Origin: Azospirillum oleiclasticum | GTDB taxonomy: Bacteria > Pseudomonadota > Alphaproteobacteria > Azospirillales > Azospirillaceae | Length of the DNA stretch: 64,000 nt | Assembly (NCBI RefSeq): GCF_013423485.1 | Contig: NZ_JABFFR010000027.1 | Location: 1-64,000 of the forward strand | Direction: 5' to 3' | Shown: positions 43,658 through 52,636 of the stretch, in pieces | Numbering within the stretch: position 1 is the stretch's first letter | How the letters are laid out: every line of letters begins with the position of its first letter | Made by a program: the position numbers and the translations under genes | The notes under the pieces: model-generated | Databases searched by the model: none | What the model was told of the DNA's origin: nothing | What the model saw: the letters and a program-made list of their open reading frames with translations, nothing else

Positions 43658-45028
43658 GTGCCGCTCGACCTCACCAACACGCTGACACGCCGAAAGGAGC
43701 GGTTCGAGCCGCTGGACCCCGGTCATGTCGGCATGTACGTGTGTGGTCCCACCGTGTACGACACGGCGCACATCGGCAACGCCCGGCCGGTGGTGGTGTT
43801 CGACGTGCTGTACCGGCTGCTGAAGCGGCTGTACCCGAAGGTCACCTACGTCCGCAACATCACCGATGTGGACGACAAGATCATCGACCGCTCCCGCGCC
43901 AGCGGCGAGCCGATCGAGGCGCTGACCCGCCGCACCACCGACCTCTACCACGCCGACATGGACGCGCTGAACGCGCTGCGCCCCGACGTGGAGCCGCGCG
44001 CCACCCACCACATCGGCCACATGGTGGCGCTGATCGGCGTGCTGGTCGAGCGCGGCCACGCCTACGCCGCGGAAGGGCATGTGCTGTTCAGCGTGCCGTC
44101 CATGGCGGAGTACGGCCAGCTCTCCCGCCGCAGCCAGGACGAGCTGATCGCCGGCGCGCGCGTGGAGGTCGCCCCCTACAAGCGCGACCCGTCCGACTTC
44201 GTGCTGTGGAAGCCGAGCCGGGAGGGCGAGCCGGGCTGGGACAGCCCCTGGGGCCGCGGCCGGCCGGGCTGGCACATCGAGTGCTCGGCCATGGCCAAGG
44301 AGCATCTGGGCGTCACCTTCGACATCCATGGCGGCGGGCTGGACCTGATCTTCCCCCACCACGAGAACGAGATCGCGCAGAGCCGCTGCGCCCACCACGG
44401 CGACCCGCTCGCCCGCTATTGGGTGCACAACGGCTTCGTGACCGTGGAGGGGGAGAAGATGTCGAAGTCGCTCGGCAACTTCTTCACCGTGAACGAGCTG
44501 CTGGACGAGCATCCGGGAGAAGCCATTCGCCTGACCCTGCTGTCCGCCCATTACCGCCAACCGCTCGACTTCACCAAGGACGGGTTGCGGCAATCCAAGC
44601 TGGCGCTCGACCGCTGGTACCAGGCGCTGCGCGGCGACCCGGCTCCGGTCGACGCGGAACTGCCCTTCGAGGTTCTGGCGGCGCTGGAGGACGACCTGAA
44701 CACGCCGCTCGCCATCAGCCACCTGCACGAGCTGGCGACCGCCGCCAACAAGGCGGAAGGGGCGGCCAAGGCGGCGGCCAAGGGCGCGCTGCTCGCCGCC
44801 GGGCGTGAGCTGGGACTGCTGGAGCAGGAGCCGGAGGCGTGGTTCCGCTGGGCGCCCAAGGCGGCCGGTGCGCTGTCCGACGAGGCCATCGAGCAGGCCA
44901 TTGCCGACCGTCAGGCCGCCCGCAAGGCCAAGAACTTCGCCGAGGCCGACCGCATCCGCAAGGAGCTGGCCGAGCAGGGCGTCACGCTGGAGGACGGGCC
45001 GAAGGGAACCACCTGGAAGCGGGGGTGA
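43658..45028 (+). CDS. cysS: Cysteinyl-tRNA synthetase
   Basis: A 456-residue class I synthetase. Seen: the zinc cysteine in YVCGPTVYDTAHIGNARPVV, which also carries the HIGH motif; HIECSAMAKEHLG and DIHGGGLDLIFPHHENE with the further zinc ligands; and KMSKSLGNFFTV near residue 266. The start is GTG with AAGGAG eight bases before. Close spacing to gltX indicates co-transcription. Confidence 0.96.
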   Translation: MPLDLTNTLTRRKERFEPLDPGHVGMYVCGPTVYDTAHIGNARPVVVFDVLYRLLKRLYPKVTYVRNITDVDDKIIDRSRASGEPIEALTRRTTDLYHADMDALNALRPDVEPRATHHIGHMVALIGVLVERGHAYAAEGHVLFSVPSMAEYGQLSRRSQDELIAGARVEVAPYKRDPSDFVLWKPSREGEPGWDSPWGRGRPGWHIECSAMAKEHLGVTFDIHGGGLDLIFPHHENEIAQSRCAHHGDPLARYWVHNGFVTVEGEKMSKSLGNFFTVNELLDEHPGEAIRLTLLSAHYRQPLDFTKDGLRQSKLALDRWYQALRGDPAPVDAELPFEVLAALEDDLNTPLAISHLHELATAANKAEGAAKAAAKGALLAAGRELGLLEQEPEAWFRWAPKAAGALSDEAIEQAIADRQAARKAKNFAEADRIRKELAEQGVTLEDGPKGTTWKRG

Positions 45029-45037
45029 GAGCCCCCG

Positions 45038-45439
45038 CTACGCCTTGTCGTCCCGCCGCCCGGCCAGAATGCCGAACAGCAGCTCGAACTTGCGGTTCAG
45101 CTCCGTGTGGTTCTCGTTCATGACGTCGAGCATCCGGTCGTACTTGGCCTCGAGCCGCTCATGGCCGGCCTTGAGGCCGGACACGTCGGTTTCGAGACGG
45201 GCCTGTCCGTCTTTCAGATCGGACACGTCGGCCTTCAGCTCGGTCTGCCCGGCTTCAAGCCTTGCCTGCCCGTCCTTCAGCTCGTGCACGTCGCCTTTCA
45301 GCTCGCGCACGTCGCCTTTCAGGTCGGCGATGTCGCCTTCCATGCGGGTCTGGCTGTGGATCACGCGGTCGAGCTTGACGGCGATGTGTTCGACCTGGGT
45401 GGCCAGTTCGGTGGTGCGGTCGGGGTGGCGGTCGGGCAT
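45038..45439 (-). CDS. Coiled-coil protein with internal 21-residue repeat
   Basis: A 133-residue, highly charged protein made almost entirely of heptads, for example DIADLKGDVRELKGDVHELK. The unit LKDGQARLE occurs twice, 21 residues (three heptads) apart, with related DVSDLK/DVSGLK between. Leu and Val fill the a/d positions, so a long parallel coiled coil or trimer is expected. No signal peptide, no membrane segment, no recognised family. Convergent with cysS (9 bases) and divergent from cimA. Repeat number may vary between strains. Confidence 0.75.
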   Translation of the reverse strand: MPDRHPDRTTELATQVEHIAVKLDRVIHSQTRMEGDIADLKGDVRELKGDVHELKDGQARLEAGQTELKADVSDLKDGQARLETDVSGLKAGHERLEAKYDRMLDVMNENHTELNRKFELLFGILAGRRDDKA

Positions 45440-45590
45440 GCGGGCTCCACACGTATGAGTGGATCGTAGCGCAGCGGCTTCGCTGTGTCCAATGACCCGT
45501 CCGGCAGGAATCGGTTGAGATGCTGGCGCCGCTGCGTCATTGTTGCCGTCTTTTCGGCCAAGGGGCCGTTTCAGCGGGCGATACCGAGCG

Positions 45591-47198
45591 ATGACCGGCG
45601 AGCGGATCTATCTGTACGACACCACCCTGCGCGACGGGGCGCAGACCCAGGACGTCGATTTCTCGGTCGCCGACAAGATCGCCATTGCCCAGGATCTGGA
45701 CCGTCTCGGCATCGATTACATCGAGGGCGGCTGGCCCGGGGCCAACCCGACCGACGACCGCTTCTTCGGGTCCGACGCGCCGACGCTCGCCCGCGCCACC
45801 TTCACCGCCTTCGGCATGACGCGGCGGCCGGGGCGGAGTGCGGCCAACGATCCAGGCCTCGCGGGGCTGTTCAACGCGCGCTGCTCGGCCGTCTGCATGG
45901 TCGGCAAGACCTGGGACTTCCATGTGGACGTAGCGCTCGCCATCCCGCGGGAGGAGAATCTGGAGCTGATCCGCGACAGCGTCGCCGCCGCCAAGGCGGC
46001 CAAAGGCGAGGCGCTGTTCGACGCGGAGCATTTCTTCGACGGCTACAAGCGCAACCCCGGTTACGCCGCGTCCTGCGTGCGCGCCGCCTATGAGGCCGGT
46101 GCCCGCTGGGTCGTGCTGTGCGACACCAATGGCGGCACCCTGCCGCACGAGATCGAGGAGATCGTGCACGCGGTGGTGCACGAGCACGGCATCCCCGGCG
46201 ACCGGCTGGGCATCCACTGCCACAACGACACCGAGAACGCCGTCGCCAACTCGCTGGCCGCGGTGCGTGCCGGTGCGCGGATGATCCAGGGCACTCTGAA
46301 CGGGCTGGGCGAGCGCTGCGGCAACGCCAATCTGGTGGCGCTGATCCCGACGCTGATGCTGAAGATGGGTTTCCGCACCGGCGTCCGGGCGGAGGATCTG
46401 GGGTTGCTGACCGAGGTCAGCCGGGCGCTGGACGAGCGGCTCAACCGGGCGCCCAACCGGCACGCGGCCTATGTCGGCGCCTCGGCCTTCGCGCACAAGG
46501 GCGGGCTGCATGTGTCGGCGGTGGAGAAGGACCCCGCCTGCTACGAGCACATCGCGCCGGAGACGGTGGGCAACCGCCGGCAGATCGTGGTCTCCGACCA
46601 GGCCGGCCGCTCGAACATCCTGGCCCGCCTGCGCGAGATGGGGCTGGACATCGACCCGGCCGACGCGCGGCTGCCCCGTCTGGTGGATCTGGTGAAACAG
46701 CGGGACACCGCCGGCTACGCCTACGACACGGCGGAGGCGAGCTTCGAGCTGCTGGCCCGGCGGGAGCTCGGCAAGGTCCCCGCCTTCTTCGAGCTGAAGC
46801 GCTTCCACGTCACCGACGAGCGCCGCTACAACGCCAAGGGCGAGTTGGTGGTGGAGTCCGAGGCGGTGGTGCGCGTCAAGATCGGCGACCAGGTGCGGCA
46901 CGAGGTGGCGGACGGCAACGGCCCGGTGCACGCGCTCGACCAAGCCATGCGCAAGGCGCTGGAATCCACCTACCCGCTGATCCGCGGGGTGAAGCTGGTC
47001 GATTACCGCGTGCGCATCCTGGCGGCGACCGCCGGCACGGCGGCCATGCCGCGGGTGCTGATCCGCAGCCGCAATGGCGACGGGTCGGAGTGGTCGACGT
47101 TGGGCGTGTCCACCAACATCATCGAGGCGTCCACCGAGGCGCTGGTGGACAGCTACACCTTCAAGCTGCTGCGCGACGGCGTGGCGCCGCGGGGCTGA
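45591..47198 (+). CDS. cimA: Citramalate synthase (CimA type)
   Basis: A 535-residue enzyme of the isopropylmalate/citramalate synthase family, condensing pyruvate and acetyl-CoA to (R)-citramalate for threonine-independent isoleucine synthesis. Seen: the TIM-barrel start YLYDTTLRDGAQTQDVDFS, metal site LGIHCHNDTENAVANSLAA, GTLNGLGERCGNANL, and a LeuA-dimer-type regulatory domain from about residue 390 to the end. The Q in GAQTQ rather than the LeuA GEQ(S/A)PG pattern favours CimA. The next gene is 34 bases away. Confidence 0.9.
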   Translation: MTGERIYLYDTTLRDGAQTQDVDFSVADKIAIAQDLDRLGIDYIEGGWPGANPTDDRFFGSDAPTLARATFTAFGMTRRPGRSAANDPGLAGLFNARCSAVCMVGKTWDFHVDVALAIPREENLELIRDSVAAAKAAKGEALFDAEHFFDGYKRNPGYAASCVRAAYEAGARWVVLCDTNGGTLPHEIEEIVHAVVHEHGIPGDRLGIHCHNDTENAVANSLAAVRAGARMIQGTLNGLGERCGNANLVALIPTLMLKMGFRTGVRAEDLGLLTEVSRALDERLNRAPNRHAAYVGASAFAHKGGLHVSAVEKDPACYEHIAPETVGNRRQIVVSDQAGRSNILARLREMGLDIDPADARLPRLVDLVKQRDTAGYAYDTAEASFELLARRELGKVPAFFELKRFHVTDERRYNAKGELVVESEAVVRVKIGDQVRHEVADGNGPVHALDQAMRKALESTYPLIRGVKLVDYRVRILAATAGTAAMPRVLIRSRNGDGSEWSTLGVSTNIIEASTEALVDSYTFKLLRDGVAPRG

Positions 47199-47232
47199 GC
47201 ATCCGCGGGCGGGAAGACGGGAAGGGCAGGGC

Positions 47233-48003
47233 ATGACCTCCGGCAAGGATCCGAACCGGCCGTCCATCCTGGGCGGGCCGACCATCGTGCTCGTGGAGCC
47301 CCAGCTCGGCGAGAACATTGGCGCCTGTGCCCGCGCCATGCTGAACTGCGGCCTGACCGAGCTGCGGCTGGTCCGCCCGCGCGACGGCTGGCCGAACGAG
47401 AAGGCGCAGGCGGCGGCGTCGGGGGCCGACCTGGTGCTGGACGGCGTCCGGCTGTTCGACAGCACGGCCGACGCGGTGGCCGACCTGGAGGTGGTGTTCG
47501 CCACCACCGTGCGCACCCGCGGCATGATCCAGGAGTTCGTCACCCCACGACTTGCGGCGGAGCGGATGCGCGCGCACTACGCCGCCGGCCACAAGGTCGG
47601 CGTGCTGTTCGGGCCGGAGCGGACGGGCCTCGTCAACGACGACCTGACGCTGGCGGAAACGCTGATCACGGTGCCGCTCAACCCGTCCTTCTCCTCCCTC
47701 AACCTCGCCCAGGCGGTGCTGCTGATCGGCTACGAGTGGTTCCAGACCGGCGATGTCCCGCCGGCGGAGCTGCTGCACACCGGCCAGACGCGCCCGGCCA
47801 CCAAGGCGGAGCTGGTGAATTTCTTCGAGCATGTGGAAGGCGCGCTCGACCGTACGGGATTCTTCACCTCTCCGGAGAAGCGCCCGTCGATGGTGCGGAC
47901 CCTGCGCAACGCCTTCGAGCGGATGCGGATGACCGAGCAGGAGGTCCGCACCTTCCACGGCGTGATCGCCGCGCTGACGGGCAAGCGCAAGGGCGATCCG
48001 TAA
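47233..48003 (+). CDS. trmJ: TrmJ-type tRNA 2'-O-methyltransferase (SPOUT)
   Basis: A 256-residue SPOUT methyltransferase with its trefoil knot: IVLVEPQLGENIGACARAML (motif 1), VGVLFGPERTGLVNDDL (motif 2) and ITVPLNPSFSSLNLAQAVLL (motif 3). TrmJ methylates the 2'-OH of nucleotide 32 in the anticodon loop. The C-terminal extension (FFEHVEGALDRTGFF and MTEQEVRTFHGVI) is also TrmJ-like. It shares a transcript with cimA. Confidence 0.9.
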   Translation: MTSGKDPNRPSILGGPTIVLVEPQLGENIGACARAMLNCGLTELRLVRPRDGWPNEKAQAAASGADLVLDGVRLFDSTADAVADLEVVFATTVRTRGMIQEFVTPRLAAERMRAHYAAGHKVGVLFGPERTGLVNDDLTLAETLITVPLNPSFSSLNLAQAVLLIGYEWFQTGDVPPAELLHTGQTRPATKAELVNFFEHVEGALDRTGFFTSPEKRPSMVRTLRNAFERMRMTEQEVRTFHGVIAALTGKRKGDP

Positions 48004-48600
48004 GGTCCGGGCGGGGCAGGCGCATGCACCGGAGCGGATTCCGGGCTCCTTCATCCCTGGCCCGGCGGGGGATCACGGCCGTCGCCACAACGTCCTGAAA
48101 GGCCTGGAGCCCCGCTTTTCCGACGATGAAATCCAAGCGTGTCGAATCATGTCGGGTTGACTGTCGAACGATTGTCGAGAGCCTGTTTGACGATCGCATG
48201 ATCGCCGCGCGCAACCCAGGATCCGTCATCCCTGCGGGGGCGGGGATCCAGCTTTTTCAGCCACTTTTCGCAACGGCCCGGCTTCTTTGCCGTGCCGTGG
48301 ATGATGATGGAGCGGGCAGCACTCCTGTGAATGCGCCGTTTCCAAGCGAATGCCGAGATCATCGAGAAATCGGGATGGAACGATTCTTGTTCAGTGAAGA
48401 AATAATATGACAAATCTGAGAAATTTAAATATATGCGCCTGTGATCGGGTTTATTGGTAAAGAAAATCGCCTTTCGAGTAGAATATATTGAATTGCCTTT
48501 TTTGAATCACGGGGATTCTGCGCGACTCGCAGCGGACCGATGCCTTATCGTCTCGTTTCCAGCCATCGTGGGCTGGGCAAAAATGAGGTAGGGACGGGTC
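48004..48600. other. Intergenic region (597 bases) with dispersed-repeat sequence and AT-rich promoter region
   Basis: No gene is convincing; a 94-codon open frame at 48126-48410 is low-quality and partly made of repeat sequence. At about 48215-48253 lies GGATCCGTCATCCCTGCGGG...GGGGATCC, the form of a common proteobacterial intergenic palindrome. From 48395 to 48530 the DNA is strikingly AT-rich (for example GAAATTTAAATATATG), fitting the promoter region of the chemoreceptor that follows. Confidence 0.5.
48215..48253. repeat. Dispersed palindromic intergenic element
   Basis: GGATCC (48219-48224) and GGATCC (48244-48249) bracket CGTCATCCCTGCGGGGGCGG, the widely seen 'CGTCATCCC..GGCGGGGATCCAG' intergenic repeat type. 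Recognised by look; copies elsewhere in the genome are assumed, not seen. Confidence 0.45.
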
Positions 48601-50292
48601 ATGGGTCAGATTTTGAACAGGCTGTCCATCAGGACAAAGATCGGGATGTCCTTCGTGGGGGTTCTGATCATCGTCGCCGCCATGGGCATCTACATCAACG
48701 CCAACATATCCACCGTCCGCGAAACCAGCGCCTGGAACACGCACACCTACCAGGTTCTTGACGGCATCGATTCCGTGGTGGCCGGCATGGTCGGGCAGGA
48801 GACCGGTCTGCGTGGCTATCTGGTGGCGGGCAAGAGCGAGTTTCTCGATCCCTACCACGCCGGCGCCAAGCAGGCGGGGGAGGGGTTGTCGGCCATCAAG
48901 AGGCTGACGGCCGACAACCCGGCCCAGCAGCGGCGCGTGGACGAGCTCAAGGCGGCCATCGGGCGCTGGCAGAAGGATGTGGCCGAGCGGGAGATCGCCC
49001 TGATGGGCAACCCGGCGACGGTCCAGCAGGCGCGCGACATGGAGGCCGGCGGCGCCGGCAAGGCGGCGTTCGACGAGCTGCGCCGGATCGCGGCCGAGTT
49101 CCGCAAGGTGGAAAGCGACCTGCTGGCGGGCCGGTCGGCCGCGGAGACGGCGGCGCTGACCGACGCGTCGATGGGAACCTGGATCGGCATGGGGCTCGCG
49201 CTTACGGTGTCGGCCTTGCTGGGCTTCCTGCTGGCGCGCGGCATCAGCGTTCCGGTGCAGCGGATCACCGAGGTGATGACCCGGCTCGCGGGTGGCGACC
49301 GGGTGGTCGAGGTGCCCTCCCGCGATCGCGGCGACGAGATCGGCCGGATGGCGGCCGCGGTCCAGGTGTTCAAGGAGAACGCCGTCGAGATGGAGCGGCT
49401 CCGCGTCGAGCAGGAGGCTCTCAAGGCCAAGGCCGAGGAGGAGCGCCGGTCGGCGATGCTGCGGCTTGCCAACTCCTTCGAGTCGAGCGTGAAGGGGGTC
49501 GTCGAGACCGTCGCCACGGCCGCGACCGAGATGCAGGGTGCGGCAACCTCGATGTCCGCCACGGCCGAGGAAGCGAGCCGACAGGCCATGGTGGTCGCAT
49601 CGGCGTCCGAGCAGGCGTCGGCCAACGTCCAGACGGTGGCGACGGCGACCGAGGAGCTTTCGGCGTCGATCCAGGAGATCGGCCGGCAGGTGTCCAGCTC
49701 GACCCAGATCGCCAGCCAGGCCGTGCAGGAGGCCAAGCGCACCGCCGACATGATGGCCGGCCTGGTCGCGGCCGCCCAGCAGATCGGCGATGTCGTCGGG
49801 CTGATCAACTCGATCGCCGGGCAGACCAACCTGCTGGCGCTCAACGCGACCATCGAGGCGGCACGGGCGGGCGACGCCGGCAAAGGCTTCGCCGTCGTCG
49901 CGTCGGAGGTGAAGGCGCTGGCCAACCAGACCGCCAAGGCGACCGACGACATCCAGGCGAAGGTCGGCGAAATCCAGGCCGCGACCGGCGGAGCCAAAAC
50001 CGCGGTCGAGAGCATCGAGGGCACCATCCGGCACCTCAACGAGATCTCCGCGGCCATCGCCGCCGCCGTGGAGCAGCAGGGGGCGGCGACGCGCGACATC
50101 TCGTCGAACGTTCAGCAGGCCGCCCGTGGGACGCAGGAGGTCAATTCCAACATCGCCGGTGTGAACCAGGCGGCGGCGGACACCGGGTCCGCGGCGACCC
50201 AGGTGCTGGGCTCCGCGAACGGGCTGTCCAAAGGCGCGGCGACGCTCCGTCATGAGGTCGAGGCGTTCATCTCCACCATCCGCGCCGCGTGA
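48601..50292 (+). CDS. Methyl-accepting chemotaxis protein, CHASE3 sensor
   Basis: A 563-residue chemoreceptor. Membrane helix 1 is near residues 14-34 (GMSFVGVLIIVAAMGIYI). The CHASE3-like periplasmic region (about 37-185) contains VVAGMVGQETGLRGYLVAGKSEFLDPY. Helix 2 (about 192-212) leads to HAMP and the signalling domain with SIAGQTNLLALNATIEAARA near 403-422. CHASE3 ligands are unknown. Its signalling half is nearly the same as in the other receptors here, so it belongs to the same length class. Confidence 0.92.
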   Translation: MGQILNRLSIRTKIGMSFVGVLIIVAAMGIYINANISTVRETSAWNTHTYQVLDGIDSVVAGMVGQETGLRGYLVAGKSEFLDPYHAGAKQAGEGLSAIKRLTADNPAQQRRVDELKAAIGRWQKDVAEREIALMGNPATVQQARDMEAGGAGKAAFDELRRIAAEFRKVESDLLAGRSAAETAALTDASMGTWIGMGLALTVSALLGFLLARGISVPVQRITEVMTRLAGGDRVVEVPSRDRGDEIGRMAAAVQVFKENAVEMERLRVEQEALKAKAEEERRSAMLRLANSFESSVKGVVETVATAATEMQGAATSMSATAEEASRQAMVVASASEQASANVQTVATATEELSASIQEIGRQVSSSTQIASQAVQEAKRTADMMAGLVAAAQQIGDVVGLINSIAGQTNLLALNATIEAARAGDAGKGFAVVASEVKALANQTAKATDDIQAKVGEIQAATGGAKTAVESIEGTIRHLNEISAAIAAAVEQQGAATRDISSNVQQAARGTQEVNSNIAGVNQAAADTGSAATQVLGSANGLSKGAATLRHEVEAFISTIRAA

Positions 50293-50427
50293 TGGAGAGC
50301 GGCCGGGGCGCTCCCGCGGGCGCCCCGGTGCCTCCCGCCCCCCACTGAGCGGAAGACCAGCTCCGGAACCGGATCCGGAACGCCGCGGTTCTCTTCCCGA
50401 CGCGATCGACGCTGGGGGAGAACGGCT

Positions 50428-51597
50428 ATGAAGGCCCTGTGCTGGCACGGCAAGAAGGACATCCGGTACGACACCGTTCCCGACCCGACGATCGAGGATG
50501 CGGGCGACGCGATCATCCGGGTGACGAGTTGCGCCATTTGCGGCTCGGACCTGCATCTCTACGACGGATTCATGCCGGGCATGGAATCGGGCGATGTGAT
50601 GGGCCACGAGACCATGGGCGAAGTGGTCGAGGTCGGGCGCGGCGTCACGAACCTGAAGAAGGGCGACCGGGTCGTCATCCCCTTCACCATCATCTGCGGC
50701 GAGTGCGACCAGTGCCGGCGCGGCAACTTCTCCGTCTGCGAGCGCACGAACCGCAATAAGAGCGTCGCGGACAAACTGTTCGGCCATACCACCGCGGGGC
50801 TGTTCGGCTACACCCACCTGACCGGCGGTTACGCGGGCGGGCAGGCGGAATATCTGCGGGTTCCCTTTGCCGACCACACCCACATCAAGGTGCCCGAGGG
50901 GCTGAGCGACGAGCAGCTGCTGTTCCTCAGCGACATCTTCCCCACCGGCTGGCAGGCGGCGGCCCAGTGCGACATCCAGCCGACCGACACGGTGGCCATC
51001 TGGGGCTGCGGCCCGGTCGGGCAGATGACGATCCGCAGCGCCGTGCTGCTGGGCGCCCGCCAGGTGATCGCCATCGACCGGGTGCCGGAACGGCTGACCA
51101 TGGCCGAGGCGGGCGGGGCCACCGTCATCAATTTCGAGACCGAAAGCGTCGTGGAGCGTCTGGCCGAGCTGACCGGCGGCATGGGGCCGGAGAAGTGCAT
51201 CGACGCCGTTGGGATGGAGGCGCACGCCACCGCCACCCTCGATTCCCTGTACGACCGCGCCAAGCAGGCGGTGATGCTGGAAACCGACCGCCCGCATGTG
51301 CTGCGCGAGATGATCTACGTCTGCCGCCCCGCCGGCACTCTGTCGATCCCCGGCGTCTATGGCGGGTTGGTGGACAAGATCCCGTTCGGGGCGTCGATGA
51401 ACAAGGGGCTGACCTGGCGCATGGGGCAGACCCATGTGAACCGCTGGACCGACGATCTGCTGAAGCGGATCGAGCGGGGGCAGATCGATCCATCCTTCGT
51501 GATCACCCACACCGTGCCGCTCCAGGAGGGTCCCGGCATGTACAAGACCTTCCGCGACAAGCAGGACGGCTGCGTGAAGGTGGTGCTGAAGCCCTGA
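50428..51597 (+). CDS. Zinc-dependent alcohol dehydrogenase (formaldehyde dehydrogenase-like)
   Basis: A 389-residue medium-chain dehydrogenase. Catalytic zinc site: Cys in SCAICGSDLHLYDG, GHETMGEVVEVG; structural zinc site: CGECDQCRRGNFSVC. NAD(H)-binding Rossmann motif WGCGPVGQ. The insert DKLFGHTTAGLFGYTHLTGGYAGGQAEYLRVP is typical of the glutathione-independent formaldehyde dehydrogenase-like group often annotated as threonine dehydrogenase-related. The true substrate is open. GGGGGAG precedes the ATG. Single gene, convergent with the next. Confidence 0.88.
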   Translation: MKALCWHGKKDIRYDTVPDPTIEDAGDAIIRVTSCAICGSDLHLYDGFMPGMESGDVMGHETMGEVVEVGRGVTNLKKGDRVVIPFTIICGECDQCRRGNFSVCERTNRNKSVADKLFGHTTAGLFGYTHLTGGYAGGQAEYLRVPFADHTHIKVPEGLSDEQLLFLSDIFPTGWQAAAQCDIQPTDTVAIWGCGPVGQMTIRSAVLLGARQVIAIDRVPERLTMAEAGGATVINFETESVVERLAELTGGMGPEKCIDAVGMEAHATATLDSLYDRAKQAVMLETDRPHVLREMIYVCRPAGTLSIPGVYGGLVDKIPFGASMNKGLTWRMGQTHVNRWTDDLLKRIERGQIDPSFVITHTVPLQEGPGMYKTFRDKQDGCVKVVLKP

Positions 51598-51607
51598 GCG
51601 CCGCGGG

Positions 51608-52069
51608 TCAGACCGAGACGCTGCTGACCAGCGAGCCGGCGGGGGCGCCGGATTCGGCGCGGCGGTAGGCGGCGATGGCGGTGTCCCACGGCTCGATGGT
51701 CAGGCCGCTGCCCAGCATCTCCTGATGGATGGCCTGTGCCATGAAGGCGGTGCTGGGCCCGGCCGTGGGGGTGGCGGCGGAGCCGGTGACCGGACGATCG
51801 GCGTTGCGGCCGGCATGGCCGCCGTCGGACGCGGTGCCGTCCGCTTCGCCCGAGCGGCCGCGGGCGGCGGCACCGGCGCTGCCGCGCGCACCTTGCAGCG
51901 CCTCGTCCGTGGCCTCGACTTCGGGGCGGGAGCGGCGCTGTTCCTGGCCGGGAATCGGGCGGACGGGGGTGACGGGCAGGGCGTCGCTGGTCAGCAACTT
52001 CCGAATCACCGCCAACCCGGACTGGGTCGGCGGGGATGAGGGAGGCGGAAGGGCGGCGATGCTCGACAC
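51608..52069 (-). CDS. Hypothetical protein with disordered Pro/Ala/Gly-rich middle
   Basis: A 153-residue protein I do not recognise. Residues 1-50 and about 110-150 look folded; the C-terminal TAFMAQAIHQEMLGSGLTIEPW and AIAAYRRAES are helical, while the middle is low-complexity and charged. No signal peptide or membrane segment. Its composition and position, between a convergent dehydrogenase gene and arsC on the same strand, give no function. Confidence 0.55.
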   Translation of the reverse strand: MSSIAALPPPSSPPTQSGLAVIRKLLTSDALPVTPVRPIPGQEQRRSRPEVEATDEALQGARGSAGAAARGRSGEADGTASDGGHAGRNADRPVTGSAATPTAGPSTAFMAQAIHQEMLGSGLTIEPWDTAIAAYRRAESGAPAGSLVSSVSV

Positions 52070-52170
52070 GGGCGTGGCGGAACGTTGAGAGGTTCAGCGA
52101 TCCTGTCCAGCTTGCCGGGCAACGATGACCGGAATCTTAATTACGCAGGCCGCGACGGAACCCTGCGATT

Positions 52171-52515
52171 TCACAGGATCTCCAGCACCGATTCCGGTGG
52201 GCGGCCGACACGCGCGTGATCGCCGGCGACCACGATCGGCCGCTCGATGATGATGGGGTTGGCGACCATGGCGGCGATCAGGGCGTCGTCGGGCAGGTCG
52301 GGGGAGACGCCGGCCTCCGCCGCCTCCTTGGCGCGCAGGATGTCGCCCGGCCGCTTGCCCAGCTTGGCGAGGATGGCGGCGAGCCCTGCGGCGGTCGGCG
52401 GGGTCTTCAGATACTCGATCACGACGGGCTCGAGTCCGCGCTGGCGCAGCAGTTCCAGGGTCTGGCGCGATTTGCCGCAGCGCGGGTTGTGATAGATGGT
52501 GACGGTCCCGGCCAT
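52171..52515 (-). CDS. arsC: Arsenate reductase, glutaredoxin-coupled (ArsC/YfgD type)
   Basis: A 114-residue thioredoxin-fold protein. The nucleophile is Cys13 in YHNPRCGKSRQT; the substrate arginines are expected in EYLKTPP and in IIIERPIVV, both present in part. Reduces arsenate to arsenite with glutathione/glutaredoxin. No arsR, arsB or acr3 neighbour is present, so it is an orphan copy and might serve a wider ArsC-family role. It is divergent from serA. Confidence 0.9.
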   Translation of the reverse strand: MAGTVTIYHNPRCGKSRQTLELLRQRGLEPVVIEYLKTPPTAAGLAAILAKLGKRPGDILRAKEAAEAGVSPDLPDDALIAAMVANPIIIERPIVVAGDHARVGRPPESVLEIL

Positions 52516-52636
52516 GACGATCCTCCCGCTTCGTTGCGTGTCTGGCATACCGCACCGCCGAAGGCCGTGACAATGGTCCGTCACGGCGCTACTTTGCGCC
52601 GCGTTCGAACGCCCACCACCAACACGGGTGCCCGCC

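Noticed and set aside
45537..47543. A long minus-strand open frame opposite cimA
   Set aside because: cimA on the plus strand has full family motifs; the antisense frame has none.
48126..48410. A 94-codon ORF in the gap before the CHASE3 chemoreceptor
   Set aside because: No ribosome site, no domain, and part of it (VIPAGAGIQ) is the translation of a dispersed intergenic palindrome.
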